64,000 nucleotides of DNA from CAYJLW01 sp964370965 (lineage in GTDB: Bacteria > Actinomycetota > Acidimicrobiia > UBA2766): NCBI GenBank assembly GCA_964370965.1, contig CAYJLW010000013.1, positions 1 through 64,000 on the forward strand, given 5' to 3'. A program made the translations under genes and the position numbers. This document shows, piece by piece, positions 33,258 to 41,927 of the stretch; position 1 is the first letter of the stretch; every line of letters starts with the position of its first letter. The notes below the pieces were generated by a model that saw only the letters and a program-made list of their open reading frames with translations, was not told where the DNA came from and made no database searches.

Positions 33258-36203
33258 GTGAGCGCACCAGACCCCTCCCGCCCCGGCGAAGCCCGCCACC
33301 GCTCCCGCTGGACATGGGACAGCGTGGCGTGGGGCAGCCACTGCGTGGACTGCTACCCGGGCAACTGCAGCTACCGCCTGTACGTGCGCGACGGCAAGGT
33401 CGTGCGCGAGGAGGTCGCCGGCGCGGGCGAGCCCTCCTCGGGCTCCCTCCCTGACGGCCTCCCCCTGGGATGCAACAAGGGGGCGGCCTGGAGCGCCCAG
33501 ATCGAGGGCCCCGACCGCGTACGCTGGCCGATGCGCCGGGTGGGAGAGCGGGGCTCGGGCGCGTGGGAACGCCTGAGCTGGGACGACGCCCTCGACGCCG
33601 TCGCCGACGTCCTCGTCGACACGATCGAGGCCGACGGACCCGGCGCCATCCTCCGGGAGGGGACACCCCAGGTCGGCGTCGGTCTCGCCCCGGATCGTTT
33701 CGTACACCTCCTCGGCGGCACCGTCACTGACCTGAACGGGGCGATCAACGACTTCGCCAACGGCCTGCACATCACGTTCGGGAAGTCCAACCCGGTCTAC
33801 TCGCCCCGCAGCGTCTTCGAAGCCGACGTCCTCCTCCTCTGGCACATCAACCCCGCCTACACGCTGATTCCCGTCTACCACTGGATGACCGAGGCCCGCT
33901 ACCGGGGCGCCGAGGTCGTCCTCTTCTCCCCCGACGTGAACCCCACCCACAGCCACGTCGACTACGCGGTGCCCGTACGCTGGGGCGCCGACGCCGCGGT
34001 CGTCCTCGCCATGTGCCAGGTGGTCGTCGCCGAAGGCCTCGTCGACGAAGGCTTCGTCGCGACCCAGACCGACCTCTCGCTGCTCGTGCGCACCGACACG
34101 GAGCGGTTCCTGCGCGAGAGCGACGTCGTCGCCGGCGGCCACGAGGAGCAGTTCTTCCACCTCGACCCCGGGCGGGGCGTCGTCCCCGCCGACCGCGCCA
34201 ACCTCCTGTGCGACTACGAACCCGCTCTCCGGGGCCGGACGACGGTCACCCTCGCCGACGGCGGCGAGGTCGTCGTGGCGCCCCTGTTCGAGCGGGTGGC
34301 GTCCCTCCTCGCCGACTACACGCCCGAGGCCGCCGCCGAGGTGGCCGGCACGCACCCGGAGACGATCCGCACCGTCGCCCGCAAGGTGGCCGCCGGACGC
34401 ACGTATGCCGCCATCGGAGGGGGCGCCGAGAAGCTCTACCACGGCGACCTCTTCCAGCGCTCCGCCCACCTCCTCCTCGGCCTCACCGGGAACTGGGGTC
34501 GCCCCGGTGCCGGGACGACGTCGTGGTCGGTGCCTCATGGCGACGGCTCGCTCCTCACGTCCGCGAAACGGACCCCCGGCCCCGAGGGCGCCGAAGTCGT
34601 CCTCGCCCTCCTCGAGAGCCTCGCCGCCGCCGTGAAGGCGTCGGACCCCACGATGTCCGACGAGCTCGCCGCCTTCGCCCTGCACCGGGGACCCCTCGCC
34701 GACAAGGCCATGGTGCCCCCGTTCTTCTTCTGGTATTGGCACGCCGGGTTCGCGGAGCGGCTCAACAACACCGCCTGGGGCGACCCCACGATGAAACGCA
34801 CCTATGACGAGTACGTCCAGGAGGCCCTCGACGAGGGCTGGTGGGCCGGCTTCGACCGCCCCGGCCCCGACGACACCCCCCGGGTCCTGATCGAGTGTGG
34901 AGGCAACATCCTGCGCCGCACCCGGGGCGGTGGTCGGCTCCTCCTCGAACACCTCTGGCCGAAGCTCGAGCTGATCGTCACCATCGACTTCCGCATGTCC
35001 CTCACCGCCCTGCACTCCGACGTCGTCCTGCCCGCCGCCCAGCCCTACGAGAAGGTGGGCACGCACATGCCCTCCATGGAACTCACCCTCTCGGACAGCG
35101 CCGTGGAACCCGTCGACGACGCGCTCCCCGAGTGGGAGATCTTCGCCGGTCTCTGCCGGGCCGTCGAGCGCCGCGCCGCCGCGCGGGGCCTCGAGCACTT
35201 CCGCCACTCGGGCGGCGCCCGGCGCCGCTACGACAAGCTCTGGGCGGCCTTCACCCTTAAAGGCGTCCTACGCACGACCGAGCACGTCGTGGACGAGACC
35301 ATCCGGGACGCCGCCTACGCCGGGATCCTTCCCGAGGGCACGACGCTGGAGTCCCTGCGGGAGTCCGGGCGCATGAACTTCACCGGCTGGGGCGTGACCG
35401 CCTTCGGCCAGAGCCAGGCAGCGGACTGGCAGGACGACGTCCGGACCGTCGTCCCCTGGAGCAACCACGTCGAGAAGGGCGACCCCTACCCCACCCTCAC
35501 CCGCCGGGCGCAGTTCCTCGTCGAGCACCCCTGGTTCGTGGAAGCGGGCGAGGACCTCCCCTGCCACAAGGAGCCCCCGCAGATGGGCGGCCCCGGCCGC
35601 TACTGGATGACCACCGGGCACAACCGCTGGTCGATCCACGCCATGAACATGGCGAACCCGTGGCTCATCCAGACCCACCGGGGCGAGCCCCACGTCGTCG
35701 TCCACCCCGAGGACGCCGCCCGCGAAGGCATCGCCGACCACCAGCCGGTGCGGGTCTCCAACGAGGCGGGCTCCTTCGTCGTGCGGGCGAAGCTCTCCCC
35801 CACCCAGCGCCCCGGCGGCGTCACCGTCTACTCGGGCTGGGACGGCCACCAGTTCCCGGGCTGGAACCCGCCCAGCGACGTCGAGCCCAGCCTCGTCAAG
35901 CACCTCGGACTCGCCGCCGGCTACGGCCACCTCCGCTACGGACCCATGGAGTGGCAGCCCGTCCCCTGCGACCGCCCCGTCGCCGTCGACATCGAGGCCG
36001 TCGTGGAGGGGGTGGGGGGGGGGGTGGCGCCCCCCCCCCCCCCCCGGGCCGGGGGGCCCGCGGCCCCCCCCCCCCCCCCCCCCCGCTCGCCCGGGGGCGC
36101 CGGCGGCACCACACCACCACACGACCGGGATGGCGGTGGCGCCGGAGACGAAGGTCCTTGCTCACGAGCGGCCAACCGTGTTCCACCGCCGTGGCATAGA
36201 TGA
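33258..36203 (+). CDS. Molybdopterin oxidoreductase, type II DMSO-reductase family, large subunit
   Basis: A protein of about 920 authentic residues. The N-terminus has a cysteine-rich Fe-S site (SHCVDCYPGNC, cysteines 29, 32 and 37) and GCNKGAAW near residue 72. A conserved aspartate in INDFANGLHITFGK is a likely Mo ligand, as in nitrate, selenate and ethylbenzene dehydrogenase alpha subunits. There is no Tat signal and no beta Fe-S or gamma cytochrome gene beside it, so its electron partner is unknown. Homology stops near 36010 (AVDIEAVVEG); the frame then runs through a G/C tract and a fold of low-complexity residues to 36203, so the true stop is lost or misassembled. A decayed paralogue lies at 12.7 kb. 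Confidence 0.85.
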   Translation: MSAPDPSRPGEARHRSRWTWDSVAWGSHCVDCYPGNCSYRLYVRDGKVVREEVAGAGEPSSGSLPDGLPLGCNKGAAWSAQIEGPDRVRWPMRRVGERGSGAWERLSWDDALDAVADVLVDTIEADGPGAILREGTPQVGVGLAPDRFVHLLGGTVTDLNGAINDFANGLHITFGKSNPVYSPRSVFEADVLLLWHINPAYTLIPVYHWMTEARYRGAEVVLFSPDVNPTHSHVDYAVPVRWGADAAVVLAMCQVVVAEGLVDEGFVATQTDLSLLVRTDTERFLRESDVVAGGHEEQFFHLDPGRGVVPADRANLLCDYEPALRGRTTVTLADGGEVVVAPLFERVASLLADYTPEAAAEVAGTHPETIRTVARKVAAGRTYAAIGGGAEKLYHGDLFQRSAHLLLGLTGNWGRPGAGTTSWSVPHGDGSLLTSAKRTPGPEGAEVVLALLESLAAAVKASDPTMSDELAAFALHRGPLADKAMVPPFFFWYWHAGFAERLNNTAWGDPTMKRTYDEYVQEALDEGWWAGFDRPGPDDTPRVLIECGGNILRRTRGGGRLLLEHLWPKLELIVTIDFRMSLTALHSDVVLPAAQPYEKVGTHMPSMELTLSDSAVEPVDDALPEWEIFAGLCRAVERRAAARGLEHFRHSGGARRRYDKLWAAFTLKGVLRTTEHVVDETIRDAAYAGILPEGTTLESLRESGRMNFTGWGVTAFGQSQAADWQDDVRTVVPWSNHVEKGDPYPTLTRRAQFLVEHPWFVEAGEDLPCHKEPPQMGGPGRYWMTTGHNRWSIHAMNMANPWLIQTHRGEPHVVVHPEDAAREGIADHQPVRVSNEAGSFVVRAKLSPTQRPGGVTVYSGWDGHQFPGWNPPSDVEPSLVKHLGLAAGYGHLRYGPMEWQPVPCDRPVAVDIEAVVEGVGGGVAPPPPPRAGGPAAPPPPPPRSPGGAGGTTPPHDRDGGGAGDEGPCSRAANRVPPPWHR
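36014..36095. repeat. G/C homopolymer tract at a convergent gene junction
   Basis: Runs of 11 G (36014-36024), 16 C (36030-36045) and 21 C (36064-36084) lie between the ends of the molybdopterin gene and of a VapC gene. Both coding frames lose their stops in it. No other part of the window has such long runs, except the 8-base runs at 41928-41952. An assembly or sequencing artefact is the simplest explanation, but a real slippage-prone tract cannot be excluded. Confidence 0.9.
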
Positions 36204-36498
36204 GCCGGTCCGCCGGGTCGCCGGGGAACGAAGCCGGCAGGGCCGCGGCGATGTCCGCCACGGCCGGCGAGACCGCCACAGTGCGGATCTGCACCGCCAG
36301 GGACTCCAGCCAGGAGCGCACCGGAACCGACACGCGGATCCTGTCGTGGCGCGCCAACCACGCCAACTCGAACCACGTGATCCCACTCACAGCCAGCTCG
36401 TCGGCGCCGGCGACCGTCTCGGTGGCGGTCCGACTCAACCGCTCCGGCTCAGCAGACCACCACTGCACCACGTGCGTGTCGAGCAGGACGGTCGTCAC
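36109..36498 (-). CDS. vapC: VapC-type PIN-domain toxin (3' end uncertain)
   Basis: A PIN-domain ribonuclease, about 130 authentic residues. The four acidic active-site positions are visible: LLDTHV at the start, FELAWL, DPADRLIYATA, and VSKDLRLR near the end. The GTG at 36498 overlaps the stop of its antitoxin (GTGA). The natural C-terminus should be near VVVW at 36109; after that the frame has no stop and stays open through the G/C tract to 35896, which is antisense to the molybdopterin gene. Toxins of this family usually cleave tRNA or rRNA. Confidence 0.82.
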
Positions 36499-36722
36499 TG
36501 GAGTTCCCAATCGGCGCCGGTCGAGAAGAGGTCGTCCTCCTCCGCTGCGCTCACGGCCACTCCGGAGAGCCGTCCTCTGAGACCCGCGGGCCCTCCTGCC
36601 GGGACGAGGCGGGCGACCGGGCGTCCCCTCTTGGTGATGAGCACCTCCTCGCCGGCGGCCACCTCGTCGAGCAGGGCGAGGATGCGGGCCTTCACCTCGG
36701 TGGCGGTCATCTGACGGGTCAT
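36495..36722 (-). CDS. Antitoxin, Phd/YefM type, of the first VapBC module
   Basis: A 75-residue protein with the Phd/YefM fold: MTATEVKARILALLDEV, then a VLITKRGRPVARLVP core. The C-terminus (EEDDLFSTGADWELQ) is short and acidic, as expected of the toxin-wrapping tail. Two possible starts lie at 36722 and 36710. A -10-like TAACAT (36734-36729) ends six bases ahead of the first ATG, so that start would be leaderless. Its stop overlaps the toxin GTG. Confidence 0.85.
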   Translation of the reverse strand: MTRQMTATEVKARILALLDEVAAGEEVLITKRGRPVARLVPAGGPAGLRGRLSGVAVSAAEEDDLFSTGADWELQ

Positions 36723-36728
36723 GTGGTC

Positions 36729-36734
36729 ATGTTA
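36729..36734 (-). promoter_or_regulatory. -10 element placing the antitoxin start at the transcript end
   Basis: Reverse-strand TAACAT lies six bases ahead of the ATG at 36722, the spacing expected when transcription begins at the start codon. Leaderless mRNAs are common in actinomycetes. No convincing -35 was found. Confidence 0.4.
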
Positions 36735-36773
36735 GTGGCCGCCACACATTCCAAGCCGCCGGACCGGCTGCGC

Positions 36774-37205
36774 CTACTCGTCGAGGGGGTGGGCCCAGCG
36801 CAGACCGGGGAACCGGGCGAAGCCCCGGTCGGCCGACACCCAGGTGCTGCCCTGCTCGACCGCGATCGCCGCCAGGTAGGCGTCCGGGACGACGTTGCCC
36901 TTCGCGCCGACCCGCCGGCAGAGGTCCGAGAAGATGCCCCAGTGCCGGTCGCCCGGCGCCACGGTCGTCGTGGCCGGGGAGGCACGGAGCGCATCCACGA
37001 AGTCCAGGGCGACACCGAGGGGGGTGGGCTCACGGAAGACGCGAGGATGGGTCACGACCCGAAGGAAGCCACTCGCCACGACGTCACTGAGCCCCAGCGG
37101 TTCGGGAGAGCGACGAGCCGCATCGAGCCACCCGCGGTAGGCCTCGTGGCCGAGCGACTCCGGCCGGTGGGCGAACACGAGGACGTTGACGTCAACGCAA
37201 CGCAT
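36774..37205 (-). CDS. vapC: VapC-type PIN-domain toxin of the second module
   Basis: A 143-residue PIN-domain protein, distinct from the one at 36109. The first aspartate is in MRCVDVNVLVFAHR, and the C-terminal acidic cluster is VVPDAYLAAIAVEQ followed by SADRGFARFPGLRW. It overlaps the antitoxin reading frame by 14 bases, so the two are coupled. PIN toxins of this DVNVL type are often linked to RHH antitoxins, as here. Confidence 0.85.
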   Translation of the reverse strand: MRCVDVNVLVFAHRPESLGHEAYRGWLDAARRSPEPLGLSDVVASGFLRVVTHPRVFREPTPLGVALDFVDALRASPATTTVAPGDRHWGIFSDLCRRVGAKGNVVPDAYLAAIAVEQGSTWVSADRGFARFPGLRWAHPLDE

Positions 37206-37449
37206 CGCCAGGCGTGCTCTCGTCCATCACGTCTGCGAGGGCGGCGTTGCTCGTGAGGTCGACGCCGGCCAGGACGCCGCTCCCCCCGAAGACGGGCAGG
37301 GGCGCCACCCCTTGTTCCGGTGCCCGCCGGGGCCGCAGGGCCTCCCGGACGGCGTCTTCGATGACCTCGCCGACGGTGCGACCGGTCTGGGCGGCGCGGG
37401 CCTTCACCCGCCGGTAGAGCTGGTCCTCGATCCGGATCGTGGTCCGCAT
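37192..37449 (-). CDS. vapB: Ribbon-helix-helix antitoxin of the second VapBC module
   Basis: An 85-residue protein. The first 45 residues are a ribbon-helix-helix domain (MRTTIRIEDQLYRRVKARA, then GRTVGEVIEDAVREAL), which should bind its own promoter; the tail wraps the toxin. The ATG at 37449 is preferred over one six codons upstream because a TAAGAT -10 box lies five bases ahead of it. The start codon is part of the inverted repeat at 37448-37467. Confidence 0.85.
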   Translation of the reverse strand: MRTTIRIEDQLYRRVKARAAQTGRTVGEVIEDAVREALRPRRAPEQGVAPLPVFGGSGVLAGVDLTSNAALADVMDESTPGDALR

Positions 37450-37478
37450 GGTGCATCTTAGCACCATACGGAAGCACC
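37447..37478 (-). promoter_or_regulatory. Self-regulatory operator and leaderless promoter of the second VapBC module
   Basis: A perfect inverted repeat, ATGGTGC (37448-37454) and GCACCAT (37461-37467), flanks TAAGAT, a -10 box on the reverse strand (37460-37455). A third half-site (GCACC) is at 37474-37478. The start codon of the antitoxin lies inside the downstream arm, so a bound RHH protein would block both the promoter and the message end. This matches how VapBC complexes are known to repress themselves. Confidence 0.65.
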
Positions 37479-37841
37479 AAGATGCCGGGGCGGAGGCCCC
37501 CCTCCCCGCGACCCCCGCTCGCGCACGGTCGCTGGTCCCGGCCTGGGGCGCCTGTCGCCGACGAGTAGCCTCCGGGGAGTGAGACGCTCGAAGGGCTTTT
37601 GTCTCACCGAGGGGGGCGGTGAACTCGCAGGCGAGAGGTCCGAGATCCGCCCCCCGCCCGCAATGTCCTGCTCAGCGGGGACATGACGCACCCGTCACAG
37701 ACCATTGCGCTCATGCTGCAAACTCTTGTATCGTTCGTCAGGAAAGCGAGGATTTCTCCTCGTTACCGCACGTAACTCAGAATCAAGAGACAGCGCAACG
37801 CCAACCGGGCCGTTCCGGCCGACCACCACGGGGGGTTAACC
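37468..37841 (+). other. Gene-free stretch with a possible promoter for the next cluster
   Basis: About 370 bases without a recognisable gene. A weak -35/-10 pair on the forward strand, TTGCGC (37705-37710) and TGTATC (37727-37732), is 16 bases apart. It lies in a locally A/T-richer patch and GGGGGG precedes the ATG at 37842. Nothing else was seen. Confidence 0.3.
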
Positions 37842-39542
37842 ATGGAGGAGCGCTTCGACTTCGTCATCGTCGGGGGCGGCCACAACGGCACCACGATGGC
37901 GGCCTACCTGGCCAAGTCAGGGGCGTCGGTCTGCGTCGTGGAGGCGAGACCGGAGTGCGCCGGGGGCCAGGAGAACACCGAGCCCGTCCCCGGCTTCCGC
38001 ATCGACCCGCACGCCACGTACCTGTACGGCGGCGCCGCCCCCGGCTTCGAGCAACTCGAGCTCGCCAAGTACGGGTTCCGTTTCGTCCCCTACCGCTCCA
38101 TGTTCGGCTTCGTCACCTCCGACGGCGCCGCCGTCAACTCCGGGAGCCGCTGGGACCAGAACATCGGCATGGAGTCCCTCACCGCCGTCGCCGGCGCCGA
38201 GGTCGCCCAGCGCCGTTTCATGATGGACAACATGCCCATCGAGGTCATGCGCGACTTCCTGCGGGCCATGTTCTGGACGGCGCCCTACCCCGCCGAGATG
38301 GAGTTCGAGGCCATCGACCTCCCCTGGGCGCAGTACCTGAAGAAGGCCCTCAACGGCGCCTTCTCGGAACGCTGGCTCGAGATGTCCCTCATCGAGTTCA
38401 TGGACGAGGCCTACGGCTACGAACCCATGAAGGTCGCCCAGGCGATGGCCTCCTGGTACTCCGGCGCCCACCCCACCTGGGAAGGCCAGGCGCTCCCCTC
38501 ACTGGGGGGCGCCATGCTCGCCGGCTACGCGTCCGGCTCCCCGCGGGGCGGCATGCACGCCTACGCCCACGCGATCATCCGCTGCGCGCTCGCCCACGGC
38601 GCCCGCATCATCACGAACTCCGAGGTCGAGGAGATCGTCGTCCAGAACGGCCGCGCCGTGGGCGTCCGCCTGGGCGAGGACTCCGCCTTCCCCGAGAAGG
38701 TCATCTGGGCGGACAAGGGCGTCATCTCCGGCGTCGACGTCAACCAGACGTTCCTGCGCCTCATCGGCAAGAGGCACGTCGACGCCGGCTTCTACCAGCG
38801 GGTGAGCGACGTGAACTTCAAGGGCGGGAGCCTCTACGTGCTCTCCGTCGCCTGCCGGGAGCTCCCCCGCTACCACGGCAACCCCGACTACTTCCGCGAC
38901 GAGGTCTACCCCTCCTGCGTGGTCTGGCCCTCGGACTCCTACGAGAACCTCTACGCCCAGACCGAGGACGTCTACAGCCGCAAGGTCGTGCCGGAGCTCA
39001 CCAAGGAGCACCTCACGATGATGGTCATCACCCACGACCCCTACGACCCCACGCGCACACCCGAAGGCCACCACCTCCTCTCCCCCATCTACCTCCAGAT
39101 CCCCCCCACGCACTACGACGTCGCGGGGCCCGAGGGCCTGAACAAGGTCAAGGACCAGGTCACCAAGGCCGTCCTCGACCTCCTGGAAGAGGGCGCCCCG
39201 AACATGACCTCGGACAACATCGAGCACATCTGGGTGAACACCCCGTACGACTCGGAGTTCCGCAACGCCGGCATGGTGGCGGGGAACTGGTACGGCGCCC
39301 GCCAGTCCGCCGACCAGTGGTTCCACACCCGACCGCTCCCGGAGCTCTCCCGCTACCGGACGCCCATCGAGAGCCTCTACCTGTGCAACCACACCTCCCA
39401 CCCCGGTGGCCTCTGCCTCATGGCGGTGCCGTACAACCTCATGCACATCCTCATCGAGGACGACCTCGTGGCGCCCGGCTCGTGGTGGTACCCGTCGCCG
39501 TGGCACGTGACCGAAAACGGCAAGCAGCTCCAGGAGGCGTGA
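37842..39542 (+). CDS. FAD-dependent oxidoreductase, phytoene desaturase-related (third copy)
   Basis: A 566-residue COG1233-type flavoprotein. FVIVGGGHNGTTMAAYLAK and CVVEARPECAGG form the FAD site; the C-terminus has YLCNHTSHPGGLCLMAVPYN. It is more diverged from the 13 kb copies at the substrate side than they are from each other in the core, for example in place of ERRHEEGG it has EARPECAGG. The substrate is unknown. It is the first gene of a three-gene cluster with a second flavoenzyme four bases downstream. Confidence 0.87.
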   Translation: MEERFDFVIVGGGHNGTTMAAYLAKSGASVCVVEARPECAGGQENTEPVPGFRIDPHATYLYGGAAPGFEQLELAKYGFRFVPYRSMFGFVTSDGAAVNSGSRWDQNIGMESLTAVAGAEVAQRRFMMDNMPIEVMRDFLRAMFWTAPYPAEMEFEAIDLPWAQYLKKALNGAFSERWLEMSLIEFMDEAYGYEPMKVAQAMASWYSGAHPTWEGQALPSLGGAMLAGYASGSPRGGMHAYAHAIIRCALAHGARIITNSEVEEIVVQNGRAVGVRLGEDSAFPEKVIWADKGVISGVDVNQTFLRLIGKRHVDAGFYQRVSDVNFKGGSLYVLSVACRELPRYHGNPDYFRDEVYPSCVVWPSDSYENLYAQTEDVYSRKVVPELTKEHLTMMVITHDPYDPTRTPEGHHLLSPIYLQIPPTHYDVAGPEGLNKVKDQVTKAVLDLLEEGAPNMTSDNIEHIWVNTPYDSEFRNAGMVAGNWYGARQSADQWFHTRPLPELSRYRTPIESLYLCNHTSHPGGLCLMAVPYNLMHILIEDDLVAPGSWWYPSPWHVTENGKQLQEA

Positions 39543-39546
39543 GACC

Positions 39547-41262
39547 GTGACCCGTCAGACCTACGAAGTGCAGGTTCCTCCCGAAGAGCGCATCCTCGAC
39601 GAGTTCCCGGAGCGCTCCGAGTTCGACGTAGTCGTCGTGGGTGGGGGCCCGAACGGCCTCATGACCGCCGCCTACCTCGCCCGTGCCGGACTGCGCACCG
39701 TCGTCGTGGAGCGCCGCCACGAGATCGGCGGCGGCCTCGCCACGGAAGAGGTCCTCTTCCCCGGCTACTACACCAACGTCCACGCCGTCTATCACATGAT
39801 GACGGACTTCATGCCCCTGTTCCGGGACTTCGACTTCGCCAAGCACGGCCTCACGTTCGTGAAGCCCAACGCCCAGACGGCGGCGGTCTTCCCCGACGGC
39901 AAGAGCCTGCTCCTCTGCAACCAGCTCGAGGACACCAAGGACTCCATCGCGAAGTTCTCCCGCCAGGACGCCATCAACTTCGGCAAGGTCATGCGCACCT
40001 GGCGCAAGGTCGTCGACGAAGTCGTGGGGCCCGCCACCTACGTGCCGCCCGTGGCCCCGATAGACATGATCGAGGCGTTCGAGCGCACCGAAACCGGCCG
40101 TGAGACGCTGCGCCTCACGGAGATGTCCCCCGTCGAGATCATCGACGAGATCTTCACCGACGACCGCGTGAAGATGACGATGCTGTACGCCGCCTGCATG
40201 TGGGGCCTGGACCCGACCGACACCGGCCTCGGGTTCATGGTGCCCCTGCTCATCGACCGCACGATGAACAAGGCGATCGCCTATGGCGGCTCCCACAAGC
40301 TCGCCGGAGCCCTCTCCCGCGAGATCCACAAGGCCGGCGGCCTCGTCGTCGACAACGCCGAGGTCACCCGGATCATCGTCGAGGGCGGCGCCGCCGTCGG
40401 CGTGGAGACGTTCGACGGGCGCGAGATCCGGGCGAAGGCCGTGGTCTCCAGCCTCGACCCGCAGACCAACTTCCTCCGCCTCCTCGAGCGCGACCAGGTG
40501 CCCGCCGACCTCGTCACCCGCGCCGAGGGTTGGGAGTGGGACAAGTGGTCCTTCTTCACGGTCTCCCTCGCCATGACCGAGGCGCCCAAGTACGTCACCG
40601 ACGACCCCTGGGTGAACAAGGCGTTCATGACGATCCTGGGCTTCGACTCCACCGAGGCTCTCCTGGCGCACTGGGACGGCGTCCTGAACAACCGCCTCGG
40701 CCCCGGTCTCGGCGGTCACGCCACCACCGAGACCCTCTACGACCCCACCCTGTCGCGGGTGCAGAGCGGGTCGCCGCACCCGTGGGCCGAGGAACCGCCG
40801 GCAGCCAAGGGGCCCCGCCACCACGTGGCGTTCCTGCAGATGCACGCCCCCTACGACCTCGAGGGGGGCTGGAAGCAGCGTCACGACGCCCTCGTCGAGG
40901 AGACCATCGAGACCTGGGGGCGCTACGCCCCGAACGTCAAGGCCGAGAACATCCTCATCCGCTCCGGCGAGTCGCCCCTCGACATCGAGCGGCGCATGCC
41001 GAACATGGTGCGGGGTTCCATCAAGCACGGCGACTACAACTCGCTGCAGATGGGCGTGTTCCGTCCCGACGACTCCTGCGTGGGCGGCCGCAGCCCGATC
41101 CAGGGCCTCTACCTCTGCGGCGCCTCCAACTACCCGGGCGGCCTCGTCATCGGGGGGTCCGGCTACATCGCCGCCAACACCGTGGCCGAGGACCTCGGCG
41201 TCGAGAAGTGGTGGACCCCGCCCCGGCACGTGGCCCGCTTCGAGGAGACGTACATGTCATGA
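39547..41262 (+). CDS. FAD-dependent oxidoreductase, phytoene desaturase-related (fourth copy)
   Basis: A 571-residue paralogue. VVVVGGGPNGLMTAAYLARAG with VVVERRHEIGGG, then YLCGASNYPGGLVIGGSGYIA near the end, place it in the same family. Its N-terminus has an extra 20 residues ahead of the FAD fold. The GTG start follows the previous stop by four bases. The pairing of two unlike members repeats the design of the 13-17 kb cluster. Confidence 0.87.
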   Translation: MTRQTYEVQVPPEERILDEFPERSEFDVVVVGGGPNGLMTAAYLARAGLRTVVVERRHEIGGGLATEEVLFPGYYTNVHAVYHMMTDFMPLFRDFDFAKHGLTFVKPNAQTAAVFPDGKSLLLCNQLEDTKDSIAKFSRQDAINFGKVMRTWRKVVDEVVGPATYVPPVAPIDMIEAFERTETGRETLRLTEMSPVEIIDEIFTDDRVKMTMLYAACMWGLDPTDTGLGFMVPLLIDRTMNKAIAYGGSHKLAGALSREIHKAGGLVVDNAEVTRIIVEGGAAVGVETFDGREIRAKAVVSSLDPQTNFLRLLERDQVPADLVTRAEGWEWDKWSFFTVSLAMTEAPKYVTDDPWVNKAFMTILGFDSTEALLAHWDGVLNNRLGPGLGGHATTETLYDPTLSRVQSGSPHPWAEEPPAAKGPRHHVAFLQMHAPYDLEGGWKQRHDALVEETIETWGRYAPNVKAENILIRSGESPLDIERRMPNMVRGSIKHGDYNSLQMGVFRPDDSCVGGRSPIQGLYLCGASNYPGGLVIGGSGYIAANTVAEDLGVEKWWTPPRHVARFEETYMS

Positions 41263-41771
41263 GGCTCAAGTCCCGCGGCCTGGGCCGCAAAGAGCTCGTG
41301 ATGGACTTCCGCGAATACGACGTCGTCGCCGACGGCGACGAGATCGTGATCATGGGCACCATCCACGAGCCCGTCCACTGGGATTTCTCGATCCGGGTCT
41401 GCGAGGACGACCTCGCCGGGATCATCAACGTGGCCCTGAAGAAGTCGACGCGGCGTTTCGCCCTGCGGGCGATCTTCCGGCGCGACAAGCGCCACCACTG
41501 GAACACCGACCGCGCCCGGCGAGTCGTCCTCGCCCGCGAGCACAGCCTGGACCTCGCCCGCAAGGAGGCGAAGGCCGCGCTCCCCGAGGGCGTCGAGGCC
41601 GACGCTGCCGAGGCCGCGATCGAGAACGACAAGGGCGTCCGCAAAGCGAGGAAGAGAGCCGAGAAGGCCCAGCGGAAGTACTCTGCCCAGGAGGAGACCG
41701 CCGCGACGGTCGTCGCCCCGGCCCCCGGTGACGCCGAGAGCCTCTCGGACGTCGGTTCGGGAGCCGCGTGA
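41259..41771 (+). CDS. Uncharacterised basic protein linked to the flavoenzyme pair
   Basis: A 170-residue protein of no family I know. The first 70 residues look globular and beta-rich (VADGDEIVIMGTIHEPVHW, then a NVALKKSTRRFALRAIFRR stretch). Residues about 100-145 are a charged, probably helical or coiled segment rich in K, E, R and A, and the tail is disordered. Its ATG overlaps the flavoenzyme stop (ATGA). It occupies the place held by SCP2 proteins in the other cluster, but no SCP2 features are visible. Confidence 0.75.
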   Translation: MRLKSRGLGRKELVMDFREYDVVADGDEIVIMGTIHEPVHWDFSIRVCEDDLAGIINVALKKSTRRFALRAIFRRDKRHHWNTDRARRVVLAREHSLDLARKEAKAALPEGVEADAAEAAIENDKGVRKARKRAEKAQRKYSAQEETAATVVAPAPGDAESLSDVGSGAA

Positions 41772-41927
41772 CGGTGTCGGGCCGTCGTCCCGGCCCCGCC
41801 CAGAACCGGCCCCGCTCCCGGGCGGGCCAGGTGAGCGTGGTGGCGGTGAAGTTGTCGGTGCCCGGGGCGAATCCCTGCGTCTGATACCCGTCGGGATCCC
41901 CCCCAAAACGCCCCGGGCTCCGGCTTC

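Noticed and set aside
31536..35207. 1223-codon reverse frame
   Set aside because: Only its last 287 codons, the SDR from 32399, are supported; the upstream part is antisense to the decarboxylase-like and molybdoenzyme genes.
36014..36095. G/C runs as a possible CRISPR or telomere-like repeat
   Set aside because: There are no unit repeats or spacers; only homopolymers.
35896..36108. C-terminal extension of the VapC frame
   Set aside because: It is antisense to the molybdoenzyme and crosses the G/C tract; a normal VapC would already have ended.
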